Shown here piece by piece: positions 48,493 through 57,031 of a stretch of 64,000 nucleotides of DNA. Every line of letters starts with the position of its first letter. The first letter of the stretch is position 1. A program made the position numbers and the translations under genes. This DNA comes from Bradyrhizobium sp. 138 (lineage in GTDB: Bacteria > Pseudomonadota > Alphaproteobacteria > Rhizobiales > Xanthobacteraceae): contig NZ_JADPKT010000003.1 of assembly GCF_023074075.1 (NCBI RefSeq), forward strand, positions 62,001-126,000. Direction: 5' to 3'. The notes below the pieces were generated by a model. That model searched no databases and was not told the DNA's origin. It was given only the letters and a program-made list of their open reading frames with translations.

Positions 48493-50573
48493 CAGGCCGC
48501 CTTGGCGTCGTCGAGCAGGCCGCGACGGCGGAGCAGCGCGTCGGGCTCCGGCGGCCGGCCGCGGAAGGCCTCATAGGCCGCTTCCGGATCGACCGATCCG
48601 CCGCTCGCGTAGATGTCGTCGTGCAGGCGTTTTGCCACGGCAGGATCGAAGATGTTGCCGGCCTCCTCGAACGCGCCGAAGGCGTCGGCGTCCATCACCT
48701 CCGACCACATGTAGCTGTAATAGCCGGCGGCATAATGGTCGCCGGTGAAGATGTGACCGAACTGCGTGGGCCGGTGACGCAGCGCGATCTCCTCGGGCAT
48801 GCCGATCTTCTCAAGCTCCTTCTTTTCGAAGGCACGGACATCGCCGGCCGCCGCGGCCGGCTGGGTGTGGAATTCGAGATCGACCAGCGCCGAGGAGACG
48901 AACTCGACCGTGGCAAAGCCCTGGTTGAATTTTCGCGCGGCCAGGAACCGTTGCAGCAGCTCGTCCGGCAGCGGCTCGCCGGTCTGGTAGTGGCGGGCGA
49001 ACTTCTGCAGCACCTCAGGCCGCTCCTGCCAGTGCTCGTAGAGCTGCGACGGCAGCTCGACGAAGTCGGTGAATACGGAGGTGCCCGACAGCGACGGGTA
49101 GGTCACGTTGGAGAGCATGCCGTGCAGGCCGTGGCCGAACTCGTGGAACAGGGTGCGGGCATCGTCGGGCGACAGCAGCGAGGGCTCGCCACCGGCGCCC
49201 TTGGCGAAATTGCAGATGTTGAGGACCAGCGGCGCGACGTCGCCGTCGAGCTTCTGCTGATCGCGCAGCGAGGTCATCCAGGCGCCGGAGCGCTTCGACG
49301 GCCGGGCGAAGTAGTCGCCATAGAACAGCGCCTTGTGCTTGCCGTCGGGGCCCTTGACCTCCCAGACCCGCACGTCGGGGTGCCAGACCGGAACGTCCTT
49401 GCACTCCTCGAAGGTGATCCCGAACAGGCGCGTGGCGCAGTCGAAGGCGGCTTCGATCATGTGGTCGAGCGAAAGATAAGGCTTGATCGCCGCGTCATCG
49501 AAATTGGCGCGCTGCAGGCGCAGCTTCTCGGCGTAGAAGCGCCAGTCCCAGGGGGCGAGCCTGAAATTGCCGCCCTCGGCCGTGATCAGCGCCTGCATCT
49601 CGTCGCGGTCGGCGAGCGCCCGGGCGCGCGCCGGCTTCCAGACCCGTTCCAAGAGGCCCCGCACCGCGTCCGGCGTCTTGGCCATGGAATCCTCGAGCCG
49701 GTAGGCGGCGTAGGTCGGATAGCCCAGGAGGTTCGCGCTCTCTTCGCGCAGCTTCAGGATCTCGACGATGGTTCCGTTGTTGTCGTTGGCATTGCCATTG
49801 TCGCCCCGCGCAATGAAAGCCTTGTAGACCTTCTCGCGCAGGTCCCGCCGGGCCGAGCTCTTCAGGAACTGTTCGACCGAGGAGCGCGACAGCGTGACGA
49901 TGGCCTTGCCTGCCATGCCGCGCTCTTCCGCCGCAGCCTTGGCGCTGGCGACGAAGCTCTCCGGAAGGCCCTGGCGATCGGCCTCGCCCAGCTCCATGAA
50001 CCAATCCTGCTCGTCGCCGAGCAGATGATGGCTGAAGCCGGTGCCGAGCTGGGCCAGCCTCTCATTGATCTCGGCCATCCGCGTCTTGGCCTCCTCGGAG
50101 AGGCCGGCGCCGGCGCGGTGGAAGCGGGTGTAGGTGCGCTCCAGCAGGCGGAGCTGCTCGGGTGTGAGGCCGAGATTGGCGCGGTTCTCGTGCAGTTGGG
50201 CGATACGACCAAACAGCACGGCGTTCATCATGATTGGATTCCAGTGCCGCGCCATCCGCAAGGAGACCTCCTTGTCGATCTCCAGGATGGCCGGGTTGGA
50301 ATGCGCCGAGACGAGGTCGTAGAAGACGGCCGCCACCTTGCTCAGCAGCTTGCCCGAGCGCTCCAGCGCCGTGATGGTGTTGGCGAAGTCGGGCGCGGCC
50401 GGATCATTGGTGATCGCCGCAATCTCGGCCGAGTGGTCGGCGAAGGCCTGCTCGAACGCCGGGAGGAAGTGCGCCGGCTCGATCTCGTCGAAGGGCGGGG
50501 TCGCAAACGGCGTCACCCAGGCCTTCAGCAGCGGATTGGTCTCGGAGTCCGTAGTCTGGCGGGGTTCTGACAT
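48492..50573 (-). CDS. M3-family zinc metallopeptidase (Dcp/PrlC type)
   Basis: The 693-residue cytosolic peptidase has the catalytic HEFGHGLHGML motif at about residue 476, and then FVELPSQLYEHW, the usual downstream Glu ligand. The helical N-terminal half and total length match dipeptidyl carboxypeptidase and oligopeptidase A; Dcp is the closer fit by length and the SGTSVFTDFVELPSQ context. It degrades short peptides. It is followed by the metal-transport genes with overlapping ends. Confidence 0.92.
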   Translation of the reverse strand: MSEPRQTTDSETNPLLKAWVTPFATPPFDEIEPAHFLPAFEQAFADHSAEIAAITNDPAAPDFANTITALERSGKLLSKVAAVFYDLVSAHSNPAILEIDKEVSLRMARHWNPIMMNAVLFGRIAQLHENRANLGLTPEQLRLLERTYTRFHRAGAGLSEEAKTRMAEINERLAQLGTGFSHHLLGDEQDWFMELGEADRQGLPESFVASAKAAAEERGMAGKAIVTLSRSSVEQFLKSSARRDLREKVYKAFIARGDNGNANDNNGTIVEILKLREESANLLGYPTYAAYRLEDSMAKTPDAVRGLLERVWKPARARALADRDEMQALITAEGGNFRLAPWDWRFYAEKLRLQRANFDDAAIKPYLSLDHMIEAAFDCATRLFGITFEECKDVPVWHPDVRVWEVKGPDGKHKALFYGDYFARPSKRSGAWMTSLRDQQKLDGDVAPLVLNICNFAKGAGGEPSLLSPDDARTLFHEFGHGLHGMLSNVTYPSLSGTSVFTDFVELPSQLYEHWQERPEVLQKFARHYQTGEPLPDELLQRFLAARKFNQGFATVEFVSSALVDLEFHTQPAAAAGDVRAFEKKELEKIGMPEEIALRHRPTQFGHIFTGDHYAAGYYSYMWSEVMDADAFGAFEEAGNIFDPAVAKRLHDDIYASGGSVDPEAAYEAFRGRPPEPDALLRRRGLLDDAKAA

Positions 50574-50713
50574 CGCAAGTCCCGGTTTTCATGGGTCGAT
50601 TGTTGCGGCCAGCTATAGCACGCGATGGGGCTTTTTTGGGCCATTTGGCCTTGCTCCCGGCCGCCTTTTCGGGGAGATTGCGGCCCTCGATGGACCACGG
50701 ACCCCTTAATCTC

Positions 50714-50968
50714 ATGAACGCGTCTTCCTCGTCTTCCCGCCGGATCGTCTGGCCCAGCGTCATCACCGTCATCAGCGCCGCCATCCTGATCGGCGCAGAG
50801 GTGTTCGGCGCGGCGTTCGCCGGCGGCTGGGCGCTCGCGATCCTGTTCGGGCTCGGCGATCAGGGCACGCACATCCTGCAGGCCGTGCTGTTCGCACTCG
50901 GCGTGCTCGTGATGACGGCGTTCATCCGCGCGGCTCAGCGCGTCGAGCCCTTTACGAAGCGCGGCTGA
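50714..50968 (+). CDS. Small two-helix membrane protein
   Basis: The 84-residue protein starts MNASSSSSRRIVW and has two membrane helices (about 20-38 and 48-68), ending with a basic tail (FIRAAQRVEPFTKRG). I chose the ATG at 50714; 50690 is also possible, and neither has a strong ribosome site. It lies between the peptidase and the polyamine leader. The family is unknown to me. Confidence 0.6.
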   Translation: MNASSSSSRRIVWPSVITVISAAILIGAEVFGAAFAGGWALAILFGLGDQGTHILQAVLFALGVLVMTAFIRAAQRVEPFTKRG

Positions 50969-51139
50969 CGCTTCTCGCGCGCTACAGACGCGCGCCGACA
51001 CAGAAAACTTAACGCCCGTTCATCTTCCGCGTCGCTCGCGCAACACTGCGCAAGCAGATGTTAGGCAATTCTGTTGTCAGCCTAAAAAAATTCTTGCGAA
51101 GCTGAGTCAAAACACTTATGTGCGGACTTGCCCAATTTC

Positions 51140-51530
51140 GCACGTGCCTGTGGTCGTGTGTCAGTCGGTAGGTATCCGGACAAGAGGCCGGACAGCCGCC
51201 AAGGGGTGAAGAAGCCGAGGGGCTCTTCGGAAGTGCGGAAGTCGGAAGGCTCTTAGCCCGAAGACGACAGCAAACCCGGAGCGTCCAGCATCTCTCTCAA
51301 GAGGTGCCTTGTCGAAGGTGACTTCACTTTTTGCAACCGTGACTGGCAGCCGGAGGCGAACCGGCGCACCCCGCTCTCAACGGGGGACGCGACTTAAAGC
51401 AACGACGGATCGGGCTTTTTTGGTCTCTACCGGCAGTCCAACGCCGGCGCGGGCTACTGAAAAGGCTTGTCCTTCATTGCCAGGTGTGCGGGCGGGAACA
51501 CTCCCAACCAATCCACGGCAGCACAGTCTG
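51140..51530 (+). promoter_or_regulatory. Structured leader of ornithine decarboxylase (speF-type RNA motif, approximate limits)
   Basis: The 670-base gap before the decarboxylase gene holds several strong hairpins, for example at 51208-51228 (GAAGAAGCC with GGCTCTTC), CCCCG/CGGGG at about 51370-51386, and a stem AACGGGCCC/GGGCCGTT at about 51605-51630, next to the ribosome site. There is no convincing protein gene. An RNA motif named speF (Rfam RF00518) has been described upstream of alphaproteobacterial ornithine decarboxylases, and this leader has the right position and size. The limits and match have not been checked with a covariance model. Confidence 0.6.
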
Positions 51531-51640
51531 GTTTGAGTCTTTTGGCTTCGTCGCGCCTCCATCGCGCGATCCGGCCAGAGCACTCTTATCCGACGTCATG
51601 TTTTGAACGGGCCCGTCGCTGGGCCGTTTGGGAGAGTGCC

Positions 51641-52783
51641 ATGACCGAACGTATCCAGGAATTCCTGCGCAACCGCCGCAAGGATGGCCTCGACACCGAG
51701 CCGTGCCTCGTCGTCGACCTCGAGGTCGTGCGCGACAATTATCAGAGCTTTGCCAAGGCGCTGCCCGATAGCCGCGTGTTCTATGCCGTCAAGGCGAACC
51801 CCGCGCCGGAAGTGCTGGCCCTGCTGGCATCCATGGGCTCCTGCTTCGACACGGCGACGGTCGCCGAGATCGAGATGGCGCTGGCTGCCGGTGCGACGCC
51901 CGACCGCATCTCCTTCGGCAACACGATCAAGAAGGAGCGCGACATCGCGCGCGCCTTCGCGCTCGGCATTCGCCTGTTCGCGGTCGATTGCGCCGCCGAG
52001 GTCGAGAAGGTCGCCCGTGCCGCTCCCGGCGCGAAGGTGTTCTGCCGCATCCTCTATGACTGCGCCGGCGCCGAATGGCCGCTGTCGCGCAAGTTCGGCT
52101 GCGACCCGGAGATGGCGGTCGAGGTGCTCGACCTAGCCAAGCGTCTTCGGCTGGAGCCGTGCGGCATCTCGTTCCATGTCGGCTCGCAGCAGCGCAAGGT
52201 GAAGGCGTGGGACCGTGCGCTGGCGATGGCCTCGCAGGTGTTCCGCGACTGCGCCGAGCGCGGCATCAATCTGTCCATGGTCAACATGGGCGGCGGCTTC
52301 CCGACCAAGTACCTGAAGGACGTGCCGCCGGTGGTGACCTACGGCCGCTCGATCTTCCGCGCGCTGCGCAAGCACTTCGGCAACCAGATTCCGGAGACCA
52401 TCATCGAGCCGGGCCGCGGCATGGTCGGCAACGCCGGCATCATCGAATCCGAGGTCGTCCTCATCTCGAAGAAGAGCGACGAGGACGAGGTGCGCTGGGT
52501 GTACCTGGACATCGGCAAGTTCGGCGGTCTCGCCGAGACCATGGACGAGTCGATCCGTTACGCCATCCGCACCCGTCACGACGGCGCGGACATGACGCCG
52601 TGCGTGCTCGCAGGTCCGACCTGCGACAGCGCCGACGTGCTGTACGAGAAGAGCCCGTATCCGCTCCCGGTCACGCTCGAGATCGGCGACAAGGTGCTGA
52701 TCGAAGGCACCGGGGCCTATACGTCGACCTACTCGTCGGTGGCGTTCAACGGCATCCCGCCGCTGCGGACGTACCACATCTGA
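51641..52783 (+). CDS. Ornithine/lysine decarboxylase, PLP-dependent fold III
   Basis: The 380-residue enzyme is the alanine-racemase-fold type of ornithine decarboxylase common in alphaproteobacteria. The PLP-binding Lys lies in FYAVKANPAPEVL; GISFHVGSQQ, MVNMGGGFPT and IIEPGRGMVGNAG form the phosphate and substrate-binding segments; and the active-site Cys is in GPTCDSADVLYE. A GGGAGAG site precedes the ATG at 51641. It makes putrescine from ornithine (or cadaverine from lysine), which feeds homospermidine synthase 1.3 kb downstream. Confidence 0.92.
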   Translation: MTERIQEFLRNRRKDGLDTEPCLVVDLEVVRDNYQSFAKALPDSRVFYAVKANPAPEVLALLASMGSCFDTATVAEIEMALAAGATPDRISFGNTIKKERDIARAFALGIRLFAVDCAAEVEKVARAAPGAKVFCRILYDCAGAEWPLSRKFGCDPEMAVEVLDLAKRLRLEPCGISFHVGSQQRKVKAWDRALAMASQVFRDCAERGINLSMVNMGGGFPTKYLKDVPPVVTYGRSIFRALRKHFGNQIPETIIEPGRGMVGNAGIIESEVVLISKKSDEDEVRWVYLDIGKFGGLAETMDESIRYAIRTRHDGADMTPCVLAGPTCDSADVLYEKSPYPLPVTLEIGDKVLIEGTGAYTSTYSSVAFNGIPPLRTYHI

Positions 52784-52913
52784 TCCGCCTCTTTCTCTGA
52801 GGCCTGACGAACCCGGGAGCCGGCTTGCCGGCTCTTACCCAACATCTCGATTCTGACGACGTCTTGGACAGGCGTGCCACTCGCACGTCCGTTCAAGCGG
52901 GGACTGACGCGCC

Positions 52914-53501
52914 ATGACCGCTTTTCGGAAGCCACAGATCGCCCTGACCTCGAAAGCCGCTCCGTTCGTGATCCGCGCGGAACGTGCTGCCGACGTCGCA
53001 ATGCGTGAAGCGCTGCTCGATGCCTGCTTTGGCGAGAACCGCCATGGCCGCACCTGCCAGCGCCTGCGCGACGGACGTGCGCCCGCCGCAGGCCTTGCCC
53101 TGTCGGCGGTGCGCGAGGGCAAGCTCGTGGGAACCGTGCGGCTGTGGCACGTCAGCGCCGGAGGCAGGCCCGCTCTGGTCCTCGGACCGCTGGCGGTCGA
53201 CCCTGCCTGCCGCGAGCTCGGGATCGGCGCCGCGCTGATGCATCAAGCGCTGGCCGCCGCCCGGGCGCGCGGGCATGCCGCCGTGATATTGCTCGGCGAC
53301 GCCCCCTATTACGCCCGCTTCGGCTTCTCGGGCGAGAAGACCGGCGCACTGTCGCTGCCCGGCCCGTTCGAGCGCGACCGGCTGCTGGCGATCGAGTTCG
53401 CGGAAGGCGGGCTCGACGGCGCCGAAGGGATGATCGTCCCGACCGGCGCGGCCCTGCCCAAACGGAGGTCGGTTCGCGCCCTCCACGCGCGCGCCGCCTG
53501 A
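52914..53501 (+). CDS. GNAT-family N-acetyltransferase (YhbS-like)
   Basis: The 195-residue protein has the acetyl-CoA-binding motif A, LAVDPACRELGIGAALMHQAL (Q/RxxGxG/A type), and a YYARFGF motif B, and it resembles the YhbS group. The substrate is not known. Its place between polyamine genes allows polyamine acetylation as one hypothesis; no direct sign supports it. 130 bases separate it from the decarboxylase stop. Confidence 0.85.
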   Translation: MTAFRKPQIALTSKAAPFVIRAERAADVAMREALLDACFGENRHGRTCQRLRDGRAPAAGLALSAVREGKLVGTVRLWHVSAGGRPALVLGPLAVDPACRELGIGAALMHQALAAARARGHAAVILLGDAPYYARFGFSGEKTGALSLPGPFERDRLLAIEFAEGGLDGAEGMIVPTGAALPKRRSVRALHARAA

Positions 53502-53647
53502 GGGATCGCCATGATGGTGACGACCGAAGCCGCGTTGCGCGGCGCGGCCCGGCCACACCTGAACTAAGCCTGTTCGTTGGGGGTTGCGCAGGCACCGGAA
53601 ACGCCCTTTAACCCCGCAAAACATCTCCTCCGTCGAGGTCCGCGAGC

Positions 53648-54037
53648 ATGTCCCGTCGCCTGATTTCCACCGGCTCCCCGTTCGAGAAGACCGCCGGCTA
53701 CAGCCGCGCTGTGATCGACGGCGAGTTCGCCTTCGTCGCGGGAACCACGGGCTATGACTACACCACGATGACGATGCCATCAGATGTCACGAGCCAGTCA
53801 CGCAACTGCTTCAAGACCATCGAAGCCGCCCTGAAGGAGGGCGGTTTCGAGATGGCCGATATCGTCCGCGTGACCTACTACCTCACCGACATCAAGGACG
53901 CCGACGCGCATTTCGCCGTCTGCGGCGAAGTCCTCGGCGACATCCGCCCGGCCGCAACGCTGCTCGTCGTCTCGGCGCTCTACAAGCCCGAGATGAAAGT
54001 CGAGATCGAAGCCACCGCCAAGCGCCGCAACCTCTGA
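53648..54037 (+). CDS. RidA/YjgF-family protein
   Basis: The 129-residue protein has the family features: FEKTAGYSRAV at the start, VAGTTGYDY, LKEGGFEMADIVRVTYYLTD, and RPAATLLVVSALYKPEMKVEIEA with the conserved Arg. RidA enzymes hydrolyse reactive enamine/imine intermediates of PLP enzymes. Here it lies just before homospermidine synthase, whose mechanism involves imine intermediates. Confidence 0.9.
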   Translation: MSRRLISTGSPFEKTAGYSRAVIDGEFAFVAGTTGYDYTTMTMPSDVTSQSRNCFKTIEAALKEGGFEMADIVRVTYYLTDIKDADAHFAVCGEVLGDIRPAATLLVVSALYKPEMKVEIEATAKRRNL

Positions 54038-54101
54038 GAAGCGCCGCAGCGCCTGATCCACCCACCGTTTGCCTGCCAGCACGTTCCGGAGAAACCATCC
54101 C

Positions 54102-55544
54102 ATGAGCCCTCCCTCGCAGATCTACGCGAAGATCACCGGTCCCATCGTCATGGTCGGCTTCGGCTCCATCGGCAAAGGCACCTTGCCGCTGATCGAGCGG
54201 CATCTCGATTACGACAAGTCGCGCGTCATCGTGATCGATCCCAAGGACGAGGGCCGCAAGGCGCATTGCGAGAAGCACAATGTCCGCTTCATCCAGAAGG
54301 CGGTGACCAAGGACAATTATCGCGACTTGCTGACCCCACTGCTCACCGAGGGCGGCGGCCAGGGCTTTTGCGTCAATCTCTCGGTCGATACCGGCTCGAC
54401 CGACATCATGGAACTCTGCAACGAGCTCGGTGCGCTCTACATCGACACCGTCAACGAGCCCTGGCTCGGCTTCTATTTCGACGCTTCGAAGGGCCCCGAA
54501 GCGCGGTCGAACTACGCGCTTCGCGAAGTGACGCTGGCTGCGAAGAAAGCGCGCCCCGCCGGCTCGACGACGGCCGTCTCCTGCTGCGGCGCCAATCCCG
54601 GCATGGTCTCCTTCTTCGTCAAGCAGGCGCTGCTCAACGTCGCCGCTGACCTGAAGCTCAACGCTCCCAAGCCGAAGACCAAGGCCGAATGGGCGGATCT
54701 GATGCGGCAGGCCGGCGTCAAGGGCATCCACATCGCCGAACGCGACACCCAGCGTTCGAAGAAGCCAAAGGAGCCGGATGTATTCGTCAACACCTGGTCG
54801 GTGGAAGGTTTTCTGTCGGAAGGCGTGCAGCCGTCCGAGCTCGGCTGGGGCACCCACGAAAAATGGATGCCCGAGAATGCGCGGACCCATGAGGCCGGCT
54901 GCGGCGCCGCCATCTATCTGATGCAGCCCGGCGCCAACACGCGCGTGCGCACCTGGTGCCCGACCCGCGGCGCGCAATATGGCTTCCTGGTCACCCACAA
55001 CGAGTCGATCTCGATCGCCGATTACTTCACGGTGCGTGACGCCTCGGGCACGGCGGTCTACCGGCCGACCTGCCACTATGCCTATCATCCGGCCGACGAC
55101 GCCGTGCTCTCGCTGCACGAAATGTTCGGCCGCGCGGCGAAGATGCAGGAGAAGCACCACATCCTCGACGAGAACGAGATCGTCGACGGCATCGACGAGC
55201 TCGGCGTGCTGCTGTTCGGGCACGACAACAACGCCTATTGGTACGGCTCGCAGCTCTCCATCGAGGAGACCCGCGCGCTCGCCCCCTACCAGAACGCCAC
55301 CGGCCTGCAGGTGACCTCCGCCGTGCTCGGCGGCATGGTGTGGGCGCTGGAAAACCCGAACGAAGGCATCGTCGAAGCCGACGAGATTGACTTCGATCGC
55401 CTGTTGGAAATCCAGCTGCCCTATCTCGGCCCGGTGAAGGGTTTTTACACCGACTGGACGCCGTTGACGGATCGTCCTGGGCTGTTTCCGGAAGACATCG
55501 ATACGTCTGATCCGTGGCAGTTCAAGAACATCCTGGTGCGGTAG
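54102..55544 (+). CDS. hss: Homospermidine synthase
   Basis: The 480-residue NAD-dependent enzyme makes sym-homospermidine from two putrescines with release of ammonia. The nucleotide-binding motif is MVGFGSIGKGTLPLIERH, with WLGFYF, CCGANPGMVSFFVKQAL and GVLLFGHDNNAYWYGSQLS. The length and sequence match Rhizobiales homologues. GGAGAAA lies nine bases before the ATG at 54102. Together with the decarboxylase it forms a two-step route from ornithine. Confidence 0.95.
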   Translation: MSPPSQIYAKITGPIVMVGFGSIGKGTLPLIERHLDYDKSRVIVIDPKDEGRKAHCEKHNVRFIQKAVTKDNYRDLLTPLLTEGGGQGFCVNLSVDTGSTDIMELCNELGALYIDTVNEPWLGFYFDASKGPEARSNYALREVTLAAKKARPAGSTTAVSCCGANPGMVSFFVKQALLNVAADLKLNAPKPKTKAEWADLMRQAGVKGIHIAERDTQRSKKPKEPDVFVNTWSVEGFLSEGVQPSELGWGTHEKWMPENARTHEAGCGAAIYLMQPGANTRVRTWCPTRGAQYGFLVTHNESISIADYFTVRDASGTAVYRPTCHYAYHPADDAVLSLHEMFGRAAKMQEKHHILDENEIVDGIDELGVLLFGHDNNAYWYGSQLSIEETRALAPYQNATGLQVTSAVLGGMVWALENPNEGIVEADEIDFDRLLEIQLPYLGPVKGFYTDWTPLTDRPGLFPEDIDTSDPWQFKNILVR

Positions 55545-55595
55545 GGGCTTTTCTCGCGCTCACCTGTCGGAAGCGGCACCTGCCCCCACACTCCA

Positions 55596-55700
55596 CTGTC
55601 ATGCTCCGGCTTGACCGGGGCATCCAGTACGCCGCGGCTTCTCGGACGATCACAACCATCTCTGGAATACTGGATCACCCGCTTTCGAGCGTGATGACAC
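55596..55700. repeat. Dispersed inverted repeat (TGTCATGCTCCGGCTTGACCGG type)
   Basis: Words ATCCAGTA and TACTGGAT and flanking GTCAT and ATGAC ends match the element at 38252-38356. It separates hss from the convergent small gene at 55731. Confidence 0.7.
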
Positions 55701-55730
55701 CGAGTGTGTGACTACGTGCGTGCCGACCGC

Positions 55731-56069
55731 CTACTTCTTCTCGATCGGCGGCGCGATCTTCTCGGGCGGAGCTGGCGGCAATGCCGGCTTGGCACCACCC
55801 GCCGCGCCCTGCGTCTGGGAATCGGGCCTTGCAGGCTCGGGCGCCGGCGTGGTCGGCCGATCGCCGCCGGGCTTCGACTCCGCGGGAGTCTTGCCCTGTT
55901 CGTCGGACGGCGTGCCCTGGAGCGGCGGCGTTGCCTGCGCCAGTTCCATCCGGCTCTGAGCTCGGATTTGCGCCAGCGATATCCCCGACACCACGACGCC
56001 TGCTGCGAACAGCGAACAGGCGATCATCAGGTCGCGTTTCAATCTGCGCTTGTCGTATTGGCCGGTCAT
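55731..56069 (-). CDS. Small membrane-anchored Pro-rich protein
   Basis: The 112-residue product has a basic N-terminus (MTGQYDKRRLKRD), one membrane helix at about 14-32, and a Pro/Ala/Lys-rich extension to the end. It could be an inner-membrane anchored periplasmic peptide. The start at 56069 was chosen because the longer frame has no ribosome site. It is a common Rhizobiales protein of unknown role. Confidence 0.6.
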   Translation of the reverse strand: MTGQYDKRRLKRDLMIACSLFAAGVVVSGISLAQIRAQSRMELAQATPPLQGTPSDEQGKTPAESKPGGDRPTTPAPEPARPDSQTQGAAGGAKPALPPAPPEKIAPPIEKK

Positions 56070-56170
56070 ATCGATCACCGCCTTTATCCGCGGGATCAAC
56101 GAATTTAGCCAGTTGCAGTTCCTTGGCCGGCAAGACGGGAACCGAACACCTGCGCGCCAAAACGCCGCGT

Positions 56171-56887
56171 TCACTCCGTGGTGCTAACTTCCCACGTCGC
56201 GTGCCGCACGCCGGGCAGGTGCTGGAGATCCGTCGCCACCGCATTCAGTTCGTTCGGATCAACCGCGGACGCAACCAGCCTTGCGACGATCTCGATCAGA
56301 TCGTCCCCGGTCTCGACCACGTCGATATCGGCCACCGGATAGTTTGCGCCCTCGAGCTTCTCGACGAGACGGTCGCGCATGTCGGGCAAGGCGTCGGCGG
56401 CCACCGCGAGCTTGAAATAATAGGTCGCCTCCAGCGCCTTCTCGTTCAGCGGGATGCGGTTGATGGCATTAACCAGCGGGCGCAGCATGGTGTTGCCGGC
56501 GATGACGAACACGGTCAGCGCGGCCGCCTGCGCGACCATGTCGGCCCCGGCGCAAGAGCCGACCGCGGCCGAGGCCCATAGTGTCGCCGCGGTGTTGAGC
56601 CCGCGCACGTCCATGCCCTGCTTCATGATGACACCGGCGCCGAGGAAGCCGATGCCGGAGACGACATAGGAGATCACCCGCACCGCGCCGTCGGCGCCGG
56701 TCAGATGCATGGCGAGGTCGACGAAGGCGGCCGCCCCCACCGCGACCAGCACATTGGTGCGCAGGCCCGCGGTGCGCTGGCGATATTGCCGCTCGGCGCC
56801 GATCAGCGTGCCCAGCACGAACGCCGTGAACAGGCTGATCAGCGTGTCGCCGAAGTCGGCAAGCTGGAATGTCGTCAGAAACCGCAT
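56171..56887 (-). CDS. MgtC/SapB-family membrane protein
   Basis: The 238-residue protein has the MgtC membrane domain with four to five helices: LGTLIGAERQYRQRTAGLRTNVLVAVGAA, a GIGFLGAGVIMKQG loop and LNTAATLWASAAVG. A C-terminal soluble ACT-like domain (about 150-238) is present in the longer MgtC proteins. Such proteins act in magnesium limitation or intracellular survival; the short forms are of unclear role. The start at 56887 (MRFLTTFQLADFG) fits the family. Confidence 0.87.
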   Translation of the reverse strand: MRFLTTFQLADFGDTLISLFTAFVLGTLIGAERQYRQRTAGLRTNVLVAVGAAAFVDLAMHLTGADGAVRVISYVVSGIGFLGAGVIMKQGMDVRGLNTAATLWASAAVGSCAGADMVAQAAALTVFVIAGNTMLRPLVNAINRIPLNEKALEATYYFKLAVAADALPDMRDRLVEKLEGANYPVADIDVVETGDDLIEIVARLVASAVDPNELNAVATDLQHLPGVRHATWEVSTTE

Positions 56888-56913
56888 GTATGCGCGCCGC
56901 CATTGAGGATGCG

Positions 56914-57013
56914 GTAGGGTGGGCAAAGGCGCGCTCTTCGCGCGACGTGCCCACCGCCTTTGTCTCGCAAAAAGATGGTGGGCACGGCGCAAGGGCGCCT
57001 TTGCCCACCCTAC
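56914..57013. repeat. Dispersed inverted repeat with 19-base perfect arms
   Basis: The arms at 56914-56932 and 56995-57013 (GTAGGGTGGGCAAAGGCGC and its complement) are perfect. Two GTGGGCAC-type words lie inside. It sits between the start of the MgtC gene and the end of the WD40 gene and would make a strong hairpin in the zinc operon's transcript. Confidence 0.85.
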
Positions 57014-57031
57014 GGGCCAAACGATGACAGA

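Noticed and set aside
51309-51536. 75-residue TTG-initiated frame in the ornithine decarboxylase leader, considered as a regulatory leader peptide
   Set aside because: TTG start, no good ribosome site, low-complexity sequence and overlap with the hairpins; the RNA-structure reading is simpler.
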